Shown piece after piece: positions 1 to 13,095 of a stretch of 64,000 nt of DNA. The translations under genes were made by a program, and so were the position numbers. Source of the stretch: Vicia villosa (Eukaryota; Streptophyta; Magnoliopsida; Fabales; Fabaceae). Position 1 is the first letter of the stretch. The number at the start of each line of letters is the position of its first letter. The notes under the pieces are model-generated. The model worked only from the letters and a program-made list of their open reading frames with translations, did not search any database and was not told where the DNA came from. The stretch covers positions 105,385,692 to 105,449,691 of the forward strand of contig NC_081184.1 of the NCBI RefSeq assembly GCF_029867415.1, read 5' to 3'.

Positions 1-3000
1 TCACTTGTTTTTTTGAATTTTGAAAGAGTGTCGTGTGTGAATAGTAAAAAGATTGTTAAGGACTTTAGCTTGTAAATAAGCGTAGCCTTGTTTTGAAATT
101 GTTTTGAAAGGAGGTGTGAAAAGCATTTGTTTTTTTGAATTGATTGTGAGCAAGCAATTAGTAGCTACCTACCCTAAGTTTGTCTTTCGTGTTCTTTAAG
201 TCTTTCGGGCGAAAGGGTTTATCCATACCATAAGAGGGCAGGAAGCCTTTCAATTAGATGTGCGGGTCATCGAGAATAATCGTTCGCCACAAGACTGTCC
301 CTACCATAAAGAGGGCAGGTAGTCTAAGGGAAGGATATAATAGTCATTTAGGCAACAGTAAGGATACCTTAGCATTCGAAGGGACTATCACCATTTTATC
401 GAGGGACAAGATCATATTTATCATAGGCAACTCGAAGGGACCATGATCTTTTATCGGAGGGACGTGGTGATTTTGAATCGAAGGCAGCAAGCTAAGGTAT
501 CCCTATATTCGAAGGGACTTGACTATTTGATCGAAATCGAAGGCAACAGGCAAAAGGCAACAAGAGGGGTACCCTAAAGGTGTTTGTGTGCACCAATCAC
601 GTGATTGTTTTCGATTATATTTATCTTTGAGTTAAGATTAGCTAGCGATTAATTGATTATCTTGTCACTCCCTAAGATTACTAACCACACAATTTAAAAT
701 TGCAGAAAATTAAAGGCAGGAAAATAAAAATCCTACGCTATTACAATAAACACCTGCGGGGATGGGGGAATTAAAAGGCAAAAGAAAACCCTTATAGGGT
801 AACAGAAAAATAAAAGGCAAAAATTAATCTCCACATCTTCTTTGCCTTGATCTTCTCTGAATCTTTGATTGACTCTGATCATTTGAGAGTTTAGGCAGAA
901 AATGAATAAAGGTGAGTGTATGAGAGATTCATTTGACTATTGAAGTAAACCCTTATTGAATCTATAAGGCAAAAGTAAAAATTAATAAAAATTAAATTTA
1001 AATAAGAAAAAGAGTCGGAACTTAGCTTTTGATTGGCATGGCGCGTAGTCGGAGGAAGCTTGGTACTAACCCTAAAAAAAAGGAAAACATTTTCTTTTCA
1101 GTGTAGGGAGTGATCTTGTAAACCCTGATTAGGGCACAAGTTAATCATGATTAATAGAATAAATAAATCAATTTAATTAATTATTGGTTTTCAACCTAAT
1201 TAATTAAATCGGTGAAAATAAGGCTTCAATTAAATGTCTAACCCTAGTGTGTATTTTAAATCGATTAATAAAAGTTAATTAAACAATTAAACAAACCAAA
1301 CCAATTTAAGATATTTGAAAACAAATTATTAACAATAATTAAAATAAATAAAATAGAATTTATTTTTATTATATATTTTTTGGAGAAAAAAGAAAAAAAA
1401 GAGATTAAGAGAATTTTATTTTTTAAAAGATAAAATATTTGATTAAGAATAGACTAAGTAATAGAAAGAAATAAAAAGTAAATTAAATAAATAAATAAAA
1501 AGATGAAGAACTCAGCTTTAAGTTCTGTGTGGCTCGTTGGTGGAGGTCCACGGTGAGCTTGTTCCAGGATGTGCTGGATCTGAAGGAAAACCCATCTGAC
1601 GGCTGATGCGCTGAGGCGTATGGTAGGGCATATGCATGGCACGCACTGGATCTACGTTATATTTGACGCGCGTTGCCATCTGAACCAGACTCGCTTACTG
1701 ATATTACCATAAAGCCATACCAATAAAATACAAAATAAATTAAACAAAAATTTGAATCAGAAAAGTGGCGCACCTGAACATCATCTTCTTCGTGGGTTCT
1801 GAAAATAACCCAGACTTTTGGCTACGGTTTTTTGAAGCGTTGCTATAGACCCTGCATTCTAAAAAACGCATACGTACAACGAAAATAAAAGACGAAATCA
1901 CAGATGGATTCATCTCATCCATCCGAATTCAACCATGCCCATAATCGTGGCCAATTCTTCCTGTATCAAGAAGCCCTATTATGAAACCCTAAAATTCATC
2001 AATGGTGGATCTTTCACACGAGCAAATTAACGCAATTAATTTTCCAGAAACATCAAAAGCATAGAGACAAACACTAACATGCCATCCAAATTCATGTATG
2101 ATGCATATAATAACGAAATCGAAGAAAAATAAGAGTAGGCAAACCGTGAGGTGTAAGGGAGCGTTCTCGATGCTACCAAGCTTGAAATCGATTGGAGAAT
2201 GTTCAGTGATACCTCAGGAATATGTTTGGATCCTTAAATCTTCTTAAACCGGCCTTCAATTCCAGAATCGAATTGCTTTCTCTTCTTTATTTTTTGAACT
2301 AGGACACGGCTTTGTATGGCTGCCAAAACCTTGTGATTTCCCACCCCTTGCATCAGGCATTCTTGGTACTTATAAATGAGAGGATTAGGTTAATATAATT
2401 GGAAGAAATCCAATTAAATCTTCATGATTGAATATTGATTGAAAATGCTTATGAAATCTTTCCAATTTGATTCAAATATGGCTCCCCTCTCTCCAATCAC
2501 TCTTGAACGAAAATTAAACCAATATATGGTATTTATGTGATTGAGTTTGATTGAAAAACAAGGCCAAATCAAATCTCCCATATTTTCTCTAATTATCTTG
2601 ATTTAAATTGTACTTTAAATGAATAATAATTCATAAAAATAAAATAAAAAATCAATTAATCATGGGAATGGGTTTGGAGGTTCTTAGTGACTTCATGACC
2701 AAATTTGGATTATAAAATAATAGGCCCATTTGCAAAAATATTGATTTTAACCCTTATTTGCTTCTCATTTTTCATTCAAAATCGACCAACTTCGACAAGG
2801 CGTATCTCTCTCAATTTTTGAGGTAAGGAGGAGTTCTATGACTTTTTAGAAACCTTGAAGAGTCCTCTAACCAGTGTCTTTGGTCTCATATCAAAATTAT
2901 CTTCCATGCTCCTTTTATGTCTTTTTGGAAAAAGTGTCTTTTTGTTGACTTTTGAAAAGGACTTATAATGTTTTAGTCCCTATCTCTCAAATGAAGCACT

Positions 3001-3547
3001 TTTAGCCTTGGCATGTGAGACACAAATTTGTAGAGAATCAAATTTACTTCAAGATGAGCTTTGGATGGAAAATTTTGGGTGTTCCATGTGAGAGTTATGG
3101 CTGGTCAAAGTTCAGTTGACTTTTCCTATGCAAAACCCTAATTTAGAAACTTTTTGATTTGTTGATTTTTGTACTTTCCTTGATGAACCATGATCAATTC
3201 TTGATCAAATGGTGAATGATACTTCAATATGAGGATCTTGACAAAAAATCAGGAGTTTTGACTTTGTTTTTACCACAGTTGACTTTTAGGTAAAGATAAT
3301 CGACTGTTGACTTTCTGAACAATTGAGTGATCAAAACTTTGAGATAGGCCTTGATACTTGTCATGGAGGTAATGTGGGATATATTGAGCCATAGGAGATG
3401 TCTTGGAACCGTTGATTCACTGATTTTCCTTTGAATGAACCAAACCCTAGTTCAGAGCCTTTGTATAGGAGAATATGTCTAGGAGCTTCATGTATTGATT
3501 TGAATTTGTATAAGAGAAATAGTATGGGCAAATTATGGGGTATGACA
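1..3547 (-). mobile_element. Ogre-like LTR, 5' LTR or solo LTR, cut by window edge
   Basis: Read on the minus strand the LTR starts at 3547 with TGTCATACCCC followed by the AATTTGCCC block that also opens the other Ogre-like LTRs of this window. Long stretches are the reverse complement of the solo LTR at 13096-16967 (for example 31-51 against 16707-16727, and 190-340 against 16380-16560), so about 210 bp of the 3' end lie left of the window. A TATA-like box (TTTATAAG, minus) is at 2369-2377. The bases right of 3547 are not the polypurine tract seen next to the 3' LTRs at 32461 and 38459, so this is the 5' LTR of an element running leftwards or a solo LTR. No coding region is seen; short ORFs here are chance. 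Expected target duplication at the far end: TAGAG. Confidence 0.75.
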
Positions 3548-3808
3548 TAGAGCATCATAAATGTTATAGCCTAGACCCATCTAGCAGTATCTAACTCAGC
3601 ATAATCACTTATAGCCACAGGAGGAATACTTGAGACCCCGATTTTAGTTAGGCGATCTAAGTCACGAGTGCAACACGTTAGAGAAGTTTCTAACGTCTTG
3701 AGATAACGTCAGCTATGAGTTATCCACCACGCCGCCCTATGAGCAGGGTCACATAGATCATAACAATAAATAAAAAAATAGCCTCAAGATTTGACATTTC
3801 TAGTTAGG

Positions 3809-3810
<2 letters not shown>

Positions 3811-3894
<84 letters not shown>
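3811..3894. repeat. (TA)n microsatellite
   Basis: An uninterrupted run of about 42 AT dinucleotides. Confidence 0.98.
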
Positions 3895-3896
<2 letters not shown>

Positions 3897-4076
3897 ACTT
3901 CTAGGATTTGAGATAAGGATGTCATTGTTTACAAATCAATGACATGCGACCTTTGGTTCGGTTATCTGAGACAAAGCCAATATTGTTGCACTTAGAGCAA
4001 ATACATTAGATTTTAAAAAATGGTTTCTAATAAATTTACTGACTTCATTTTATAGGATGATATTTAAAAAAATTAA

Positions 4077-4079
<3 letters not shown>

Positions 4080-4142
<63 letters not shown>
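4080..4142. repeat. (TA)n microsatellite
   Basis: An uninterrupted run of about 31 TA dinucleotides. The Tyr-Ile tract in any minus-strand reading frame here is only the translation of this repeat. Confidence 0.98.
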
Positions 4143-4144
<2 letters not shown>

Positions 4145-4641
4145 CATACTCTGGATACTTATAAGACCGCGACCTAGATCGAATACTGTGTAAATAGGCA
4201 TTTGTATGAATCAGCTGAGGACTATCCTCAAGACGTTCTGGGTATCCTAGTCGGTTAGCGAAGTATAATCGAGTACCAGTATAGGCCACGTACCAAAGGT
4301 ACACGGAGGGTCATGACACAGCCCGGACAAAACGCCTAGCTGTTACGTACAAGCTGGCTATAACTGATTATTGAATGTGTCATCTATAATCTTATATTAA
4401 AGACAGAGCTAAGAGCTAACGTCTGTAATAAGGGAAGTCCAAAAGACACCTCTTTAATGAGGTTCGAAGGACCAAATAAAGCTATAAAAGAGGCTCCCGC
4501 AAGAGGGATAAGCAAGACACCTCTCTTGGAACAAAATGTATAGTACAGTGCTCCAAATTTCCAAAGCTACTCATAAACATCATCGTGTTTATAGCTTTTC
4601 TCTCCTCTGAGGGAAAGCTCCCTTACACAAGAAATATATGT

Positions 4642-6189
<1,548 letters not shown>

Positions 6190-7406
6190 TGTTGATAATA
6201 AACAACTCAAAATATATTCTAATGATCAATAAATAATAATCAGATAGTTTGACCGGTAAAAAACTCAGATTTTTTTACAATGAAAATTTAAGTATTTTCT
6301 CTTTAATTATAAATGAACATTCTCTCTCTGAAATTAACCTATATTCTCTATCTTTAGTTAATTTATTTGAAATGAAAAGTAACGCCGTTATAATCAAGTA
6401 CTTGAATTCTAATGGAAAAGGAGCTTCTATTAAGGATGAATCGTTCAAGTATTATCTGAGTTCGATTTTTAGTGGAAACAAGACTAATTGGTCAATGAAT
6501 CGTTCCTCTGAACCACGAAACCTGATTAGTCGGTTCACTATTTGAATCGAAAATGGTTGGCTAAAAATAAAAAAATAAAAGTAACGCTGTTATGAATTAT
6601 GATATTAGAAGTCTTTTATGACAAGTAACATCTCCGGTGAAAATTTATTCCTCATAAATTAATAATTACATGCATATGATAAATATTTCTTTTTATAATT
6701 TGGTAAAAAAAAAATTTAACTTGTAAAAGTATGGATAGTCTTTTTTTTTTTTAATTCCGTAATGGAAAAAGAGATCAATGATATAGTAGAAAGAAGTCTC
6801 TTCGATAAAGTGGCGTGGGCCTTTAGTATGGTGGAGTGCGAACGAAGATGTAACTGCTTTTTGTCCTTATCTGTTTTCATTAAGAAGACGCGTGGAGCTT
6901 CAGGGCGAAAGAAAGGCATGCTGAGCGAAACGTGGCATGTTATAATCGAAGGACCGTTGGAAGTGGTTATCTTCAATATAGTATATATAGGAATCTTATC
7001 ATTTAGAATTCATGTGTTAATTTGTGTATAAAATCTCACTAAAAAAACTCAAAGTATCTGTGCATTGAGAAAATAGTCTCATGAGAATGTACATGTAAAC
7101 ACCATTTTATCTTTTTTACAGTTTATATAACTTGTCAATTCCAGAATTTACATTCTCGCAGTTTACTTTCAATTGCCTTTACATTACTTTCTTTATAAGT
7201 TTTCAGCATTTACTTTAAAGAGTAAAGTAGATTAAAACAAATATTTCAATAAGAACATGAATGTAATCGAAGTGTTCTTTAGCTTTAAGAATAGAGTTTA
7301 AAATTAAAAGCACATGTCCTAGGATCAATCTAGTTGATCCTGTGAGTAACCAAAAAAATTTGCTTTTGGAAGACTAGCGCTTGTTTATCAATTTTCACAG
7401 TAAACA
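6190..7406 (+). repeat. 5' LTR of the gag-protease element
   Basis: The start TGTTGATAATAAAC is set by comparison with the 3' copy at 11308. The end CA at 7405-7406 lies three bases before the primer binding site. A TATA box (GTATATATAGG) is at about 6977-6987. Short ORFs in this stretch are not convincing genes. Confidence 0.65.
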
Positions 7407-7409
7407 AAT

Positions 7410-7427
7410 TGGCACGCCTAGTGGGAC
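7410..7427 (+). promoter_or_regulatory. Primer binding site of the gag-protease element
   Basis: TGGCACGCCTAGTGGGAC follows the LTR end after three bases. It differs from the TGGCGACTCTGCTGGGGA type used by the Ogre-like elements on the right side of the window. I cannot name the tRNA with confidence. Confidence 0.55.
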
Positions 7428-7631
7428 TGTGCTTTAATTATAAATTCTCCATTGTTTTCTAAAGTTTTTACCTTTAGTATTTTTTGTTGTCACATGAGAC
7501 CTAGAAGTGGTAAATTAGCCACAAACAACGAGCAAATACCTAAGAGAAGATGTGTTAGGAAAATGGCAAGTTAAAGCCAATCAACTAATCAAAATTCCCC
7601 TAACAATAATCAAGTACCACCCCCAGTCTCT

Positions 7632-9653
7632 TTGACAGGGGGAACTACGGTCTCAGCACCTGTATCAGACATTATACCATCTTCGACAAGTTCGATGCTA
7701 GCGCAGTCGAACGTTCAAAGTGTTCCTGTGTTAACCTACATAGGACCACAAGGTCCACCAAAACCCCCCATCAATTGGAAATGTTTCCCAAAGGCCTTTA
7801 GGGCCTCCGGGCTTTTCCATGCCTTCAAATGATCGCGAACAACCCTATGGTATGCCAACTTCGTTTATCGCAGGTTTGCATAATCCCACTTCGACATTTT
7901 AAGAACCTAAGAATGAACGTAACTTCCCCATTACAAGGTTTTGGGTCTGCTGTTAATAATATGGGTCAAATTAATCAGCCTTTTGGGGCAGGATTCTCGT
8001 CCCAAATGCCAAATTTCACAAATAACTCTGCAGTAGTAATTAGGCAGCAAATGGACGAAAGTAACCATGACATGGTTCAGATGCTTGCACAGACAATGGG
8101 TAAAATTTTCAACCATTTGATCCAAAACACTACTCAGGAGAACCAACAAATGGTTGTGCAAATGACGCACCTCGCTTAGTTCTTTGGTGTGCCTCAACTT
8201 TGGTGTGCCTCAACCCCCTCCACATCCCCAAAGAGATTGGATGAGAGAAAATCAAGGGGTAGTCGTCGGCGAAGACCAAACAATTAATTAGAATCAAAGA
8301 AATACACCATTTCTGAACTTGGTATACTAAGGGCAAAATCGCGCCCATGTCAAACCACCAAGGGTCGAACCTCTTAGGCAAGAACAACAGATCCCAAGAG
8401 AGAGAGAGAGAGAGCCCAAGTTAGTGATGGTGGATAGAAACCAAAATGCTGACGAAGTTGTGTAGCAAGTTCGACATGATAATATGACAACATATAACAA
8501 TCTGGTAGCCATGGTGGAAAGAATCATGGCTCGAAATGGTGTGAATATTGGTCTTCATAGGCCAAGTTACACTTCTCCTCTAAACGAATACATCCTTCAA
8601 TCAGATATACCCCCTAGGTGGAAGGTCCCCAAATTTACAAAGTTCTCTAGGGACACTATCGAGTCTACTGCTCAATATGTGGCTAGGTACTTAATAGAAG
8701 CTGAAGAAATCACTGGAATTAAGAACCTTAGAATTAATTACTTCCCAAGTTTGTTAACAAAAAATGCTTTCAATTGGTTCACTATGTTGCCAGCAAATTC
8801 GATTCATTGCTAGGCATAACTAGAGAGATTGTTCCATGAGCAATTTTACATGGTACAAACCAATATTAGCCTAAAATAATTGGCAAGTATGAGACGAAAG
8901 TTCACCGAGCCAATAGATCTTTATTTGAATAGGTTTCGTTTACTCAAAGCGGAATGTTTTACTCAAGTTCCAGAGCATGAATTGGTCGAAATGGCCGCAG
9001 GTGGTTTGGATTATTCCACTAGGAAGAAATTAGATACCCAACACCTGCGAGACATGGTCCACTAGGGTTCGACAGATAGAGATTCTAAAAATAGAGAAGG
9101 CTAGAGAAAGTAAGAATAATAGAAAATAAAGAATAGCATATGTCGAGTACGGTGAAGGCGAACAAGGGTGCTATGAATAACCTTTCGATTTAGAAGAAAA
9201 TGAAATAGACCTTACCGAACTTAAGCAAGGACCCATCTAGGCCAGTGTAAGGGCTTAGCGCCTTCAAATGGTAAAAATCCAGTCGAACCAAATAAGGGAG
9301 ATAGCTTTCCCAAGAAAACATATACTTTTGACGTCATAAAATGTGACAAATTTTTTTATCTTTTAGATAAAGATGGACAAATGATAGTACCTCCAGGTGC
9401 TAAAATACCCACTTTGGAACAAAGGAAAAAGAGGGGTTTATGTAAATATCATAACTTTCAGAGCCATAAAACATCTCAGTGTTTTCTTTTCAGGGATCTT
9501 GTTCAAAAGGCAATCACTAAGGGAAGGATGAAGTTTGGGGGCAAGTCGAAGACCCAAATGAAGATTGATGATGATCCCTTACAAATAACCGAAGCTCATT
9601 ATGTTGAACCATCTAAAATTAACATGGTTGCAGTCACTAAAGACTGCTCCTAG
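7632..9653 (+). pseudogene. gag of Ty3/gypsy (Tat-like) element, broken by stops
   Basis: The pieces lie mostly in one frame: a Pro/Ser-rich N-terminal part (7632-7832), a Gln/Asn-rich part in another frame (7829-8179), the capsid-like retrotransposon gag domain (8484-8813 with KVPKFTKFSRD and FPSLLTKNAFNWFTMLP, then 8880-9065 with DLYLNRFRLLKAECF), and a C-terminal part with CKYHNFQSHKTSQC (9381-9653), the degenerate zinc-knuckle region common in legume elements. Nonsense codons lie near 8811, 8876, 9062, 9127 and beyond, some readable as TGG to TAG or CAA to TAA changes, and at least one frameshift lies near 7830. It cannot give a working capsid protein. Confidence 0.75.
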
Positions 9654-9656
9654 GAG

Positions 9657-11244
9657 GTGGCTATGATCGAAGCAGAGGTTGTCAAACAAGGAACTACTGA
9701 AGGTTCCACCCATGTGTTAAAGGATACTGCAACTGCTGATGGTTTTATCCAGGTTGACGAAGTGACTAAGGCCATTGAAGGCCTAGTGTTGAAGTTGCAG
9801 AATATGGGCATCACTACAGATGCTAGTGTTGATATCAATATGGTCGAAGTCTCACAGAAAATTGAGATGGACATAGACGAAGAGACGAAAATACAAGAGG
9901 AATACAACCAGGTGGCTTTCCTAAAGAAGGCTAAGAGTTTGATGGAGTTCCTCTACAGATGTCGGTGAAAGAAATCAGAGGTTATGTTATGCCCAAGATG
10001 CAGCAGAATATTCGACAAAAAATCCACGGAAAACATCGAAGGGTATAGAAGGATTAAGAAAAGAAGGAATCTGAAAAAAGTGAACAATAGGTATACCTTC
10101 GACAAGAGGTGAGTTCCTAGAAACCAGAACCAGGGAGGGCCAAGGATGCGTGCGAACAACCACTCCTCCTTCAAGCCAACTGTTGAAGCCCCAAGAGGGA
10201 AATGGGTCAAGCCTATCCCCAGGTGGGACCAAGACCAAGCAAAGTGGAAAATTTTCGAACTTGGAAAGGGGTCTTGTATGGAATATAGGAAGGAGTTTCA
10301 AGTCACGAGACAAAAAACATATGGCTCGAACATTTACAAAGGAAAAAAAACCCATGTCCAGCTCCCAATGGAAGCCAAACAGAAGATGGTTGCAGAGTCA
10401 AGCAGCAATGTACTAGTGGATAATAGGAAAAACGTAGAAAAAGAAAGAGATAGAGTGAGAAGGCTGTTCAAAGAAGAGAATTTTGGAAACAAGGTTGAAG
10501 AGACAGGGAATGAAGATGACCTTTTGACTAATAACTTCGACATAGATTCTGAGCCTTCCCTGGACATTACATGTAATGTGGTGTCTGTCTTACCAAGAGA
10601 ATATGACCAAATTACAATGGTCGAAGATCCGGACGAAAACATAGATGCTGAAATGGCCAGACATAGGCCAGTCTGCTGTTATGTCATGAATAATGGATAT
10701 GTGGAGGAGCAGAATGATTTTTTAGAAAGGCCATATGAGGCTATGAAAAGCCATTTGAAACTCCTCTTCGTGAGAGGAAAAGTGGAAAATATGCCCATCA
10801 ATAAAATACTAGTTGATGGAGGAGCGGCAGTGAACTTAATGCCGCATACTATCTTGAAGAACTTGGGAAAGTCCGACATGGTTACAAAACTTTATAATAT
10901 GGTTTTGTCGAACTATGAAGAAAAAGTGGGGACAACCTTGACAGTTATCTAGGTTGATCTAACAATTGTCACTATAACAAGACCAACCATGTTTATGGTG
11001 GTCGAATCGAAGGCCAATCACAATTTTGTTGTTGGGCCGTGAGTGGATACACGACATAGGAGCAGTGCCATCTTCGATACACCAGAGGATAACTATCTGG
11101 CGTGATGATGAAATTGTGGAGAATATAAAAACCGACCAAAGCTACTTTGTGGCAGAGGTCAACCATGTCAAGAGGCGTCGTTTTGACAGGAATTTGGCAA
11201 AACATTGCACCTTACAATCCAGCCAACTTTGCATTTTCGCCTGA
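9657..11244 (+). pseudogene. Aspartic protease region of the gag-protease element
   Basis: The longest open part (10146-10952) contains MARHRPVCCYVMNNG, a signature block of legume Ty3 polyproteins, then the retropepsin active site as ILVDGGAAVNLMPH at about residue 221 (Asp-Gly-Gly instead of the usual Asp-Ser/Thr-Gly). It continues after a stop and a frame change in 11026-11244 with LLGREWIHDIGAVPSS, the C-terminal part of the protease fold. The coding region then stops and the 3' LTR follows after about 60 bases. In a live element this enzyme would cleave the gag polyprotein in the virus-like particle; here stops and frameshifts disable it. Confidence 0.75.
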
Positions 11245-11307
11245 AGACAATGCATATTCCCCCATTTACCTAGATCCCACTCAAGACTTTCAGTGGGATC
11301 GATAGTT

Positions 11308-11550
11308 TGTTCTAGATAATAAACAACTCGAAATATGTTTTAATAATTAATAAATAATAATCAGATACTTTGGTCGATAAAAAAATCAGATTTTTTATTT
11401 TAAATAAACATTCTCTGAAATTAACATATATTCTCGATCTTTAGTTAATTTATTTGAAATGAAAAGTAACGTCGTTATGAATTATGATATTAGGAGTCAT
11501 TTCAGACAAGTAACATCTCCCGATGAGAATTTATTCCTCGTAAATTAATA
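11308..11550 (+). repeat. Truncated 3' LTR of the gag-protease element
   Basis: TGTTCTAGATAATAAAC onward matches the 5' LTR from 6190, up to the GTAAATTAATAAT block matching about 6650. The remaining ~970 bp of LTR, including the TATA box, are missing. Confidence 0.7.
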
Positions 11551-11552
11551 AT

Positions 11553-11665
11553 GGGTTACATAAATTTTTGGTCCTTATAAATTATCAAAAACATTTTTGT
11601 CTCTATAAAAAAAATTGGTATATTTTTGTCCCTACAAAATTATGTTGCACGTAGTTTTAGTCTAT
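11553..11665. repeat. Legume 'GGTCCYTATAAA' dispersed repeat remnant
   Basis: The text GGGTTACATAAATTTTTGGTCC followed by alternating 'TTTGTCTCTATAAA' and 'TTTGTCCCTACAAA' phrases resembles a very common dispersed repeat of legume genomes. No terminal repeats or target duplication could be set. The call is by pattern memory. Confidence 0.4.
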
Positions 11666-12389
11666 GTTGTTAAACCACTGTATATTTTTGAAGGATTATT
11701 TTGCAGACATGTTTATAAAGATCTAACTTGCAAGAGTGAGAATGAATTAATACACATTATGGCGCGTGATAGGATTATATATGGTGAGCGGTTAAAACCA
11801 TTCTCGCTTGATCTGACATGGGTTACGGAAAACTATTTGATCATATCTAACGGTCTCAAATGGTAGTAACTCAGATCAGGTGTGGGGCCTTCTAGCGAGA
11901 CTCCTCCTGTTCGCCGCCCTTCAACGAGGATACTTTAGGTTGGGCTCCCGGAGTTGGACCGATCTTGTTGGGGTTTTGGCCAGCTTGGAACAGTTTCCCC
12001 CATGTCCTTATCACGTGTGCAGCTAGAATTGAGTTGGAGCTTCAAGATCGACCTTAAAACCATCCTTCTTCATTATCTTGACTACTTGGGTTGGTCCATA
12101 CTCAGGAGGAGATAATTGGGGAATTTTGTTAAGCGAGAGTGGTGCCATCGTGAACAAACGTATTAAATGCTTGTTTTATAACTAAAATGTATTGCATCAT
12201 AAACCGTTCATGTGGCGTAACTCTAGAGGTAGAGACAACCTTTTTAGGATAATCGAGTGTTATGGGGATTAGAGGTTTGATTAAGACCGTTGGTGGTAAT
12301 GGTGCATTTTTCCTAGACCGTGAATTGATGATCATGTGAATGGTTGTTGTTGATATAAGAAAGACAAATGGTTTATGTGATCTTATTTT
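11666..12389. other. Unassigned stretch
   Basis: Contains short ORFs (11615-11866 plus, 12129-12335 minus) without recognisable domains. The minus-strand reading near 12030-12110 looks codon-like for a few dozen residues but I cannot assign it. Probably fragments of old transposable elements. Confidence 0.4.
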
Positions 12390-12990
12390 ACCCTTCCTAC
12401 TTATGAAGCTTCAAGAATTCATGTGTTATCCTCTGTTGCATCTAACCTTCTGTTATATCTCTCCTCTCCTCCTTAGTCCAACTTCTCTATTGCCACAAAT
12501 TTCAGGGTGTTCAGGTCTTTCGACCTCCATGCACTCCAAAATTTGTAACTTTCCATGGTGACACTCATGGCCCTCTTTTCAATATGTTTACTTGTCATTA
12601 GTTAAGGTTTTTTGGAGGAACTATGATGGGCAACTCGAAAGAAAACATTAATGGGAATTCAAACCTTTTAAATATCTTAGTGATTTAGGACTTTCTCATG
12701 TATTTTACACATCCTCATACTTATCATCAAAATGGGAATATGGAAAGAAAACATAGACAAATAGTTGAAATGATTTTAACCTTACTCGTTCATGCTTTTC
12801 TGCCTCTACATATTGAGATCAGAGTTTTACAACTTCCATGTATACTCTAAATAGGTTACCTACTTGTGGTATTTCTACTTTTTCCTCTCCATATCATGCA
12901 CTGCTAAAACTTTTCATAACTATAAATCTCTCTAATTTTTTGCTTGTGCATGTTTTCCGCTATTAAGATCTTATAATCAAAATATGTTGC
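12390..12990 (+). pseudogene. Ty1/copia integrase remnant
   Basis: Spread over shifting frames I read phrases of the copia integrase core: HPHTYHQNGNMERKHRQIVE near 12715-12770 (the region of the catalytic Glu and its 'HQQNG..ERKHR' surroundings), followed by LTLLVHAFLPL. Upstream pieces near 12470-12600 fit the part between the first catalytic Asp and that Glu. Stops and frameshifts occur every few dozen codons. No LTR, RT or gag belonging to it was found nearby. The later Ogre-like solo LTR inserted about 100 bp downstream. Confidence 0.65.
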
Positions 12991-13095
12991 ATTTTAGAAC
13001 TTATACTGGGATAATTTCATTATGCCTACATAAAGGTAATCCAAAGGGAAGCAAGCCAAGTAAAATATGTTGGTGTTGGGCGAACACAAAGGTAG

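Larger units (their letters stand above)
3562..4629 (+). mobile_element. Possible solo LTR of an unrecognised family
   Basis: The segment starts TGTTATAGCC and ends CTTACACA. A good TATA box (GCTATAAAAGAGG) lies about 4482-4494, some 140 bp before the proposed end, as expected for U3-R-U5 order. Flanking pentamers are ATAAA and AGAAA, a 4/5 match. Two TA microsatellites interrupt it. I found no second copy in the window, so the call rests on termini and TATA position only. Alternatively it is ordinary intergenic DNA. Confidence 0.3.
6190..11550 (+). mobile_element. Ty3/gypsy (Tat-like) element with gag and protease only, degenerate
   Basis: Order: 5' LTR (6190-7406), primer binding site, gag, protease, then directly a 3' LTR that is truncated after about 240 bp. 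No reverse transcriptase, RNase H or integrase sequence is present between the protease and the 3' LTR, so this is a non-autonomous gag-pro derivative, not merely a decayed full element. The two LTRs share the block around TAATAAACAACTC and the GAAAAGTAACG block but differ at many sites, so the insertion is old. Confidence 0.75.

Noticed and set aside
4050..4304. Minus-strand ORF with a long Tyr-Ile tract
   Set aside because: The tract is the translation of the TA microsatellite at 4080-4142.
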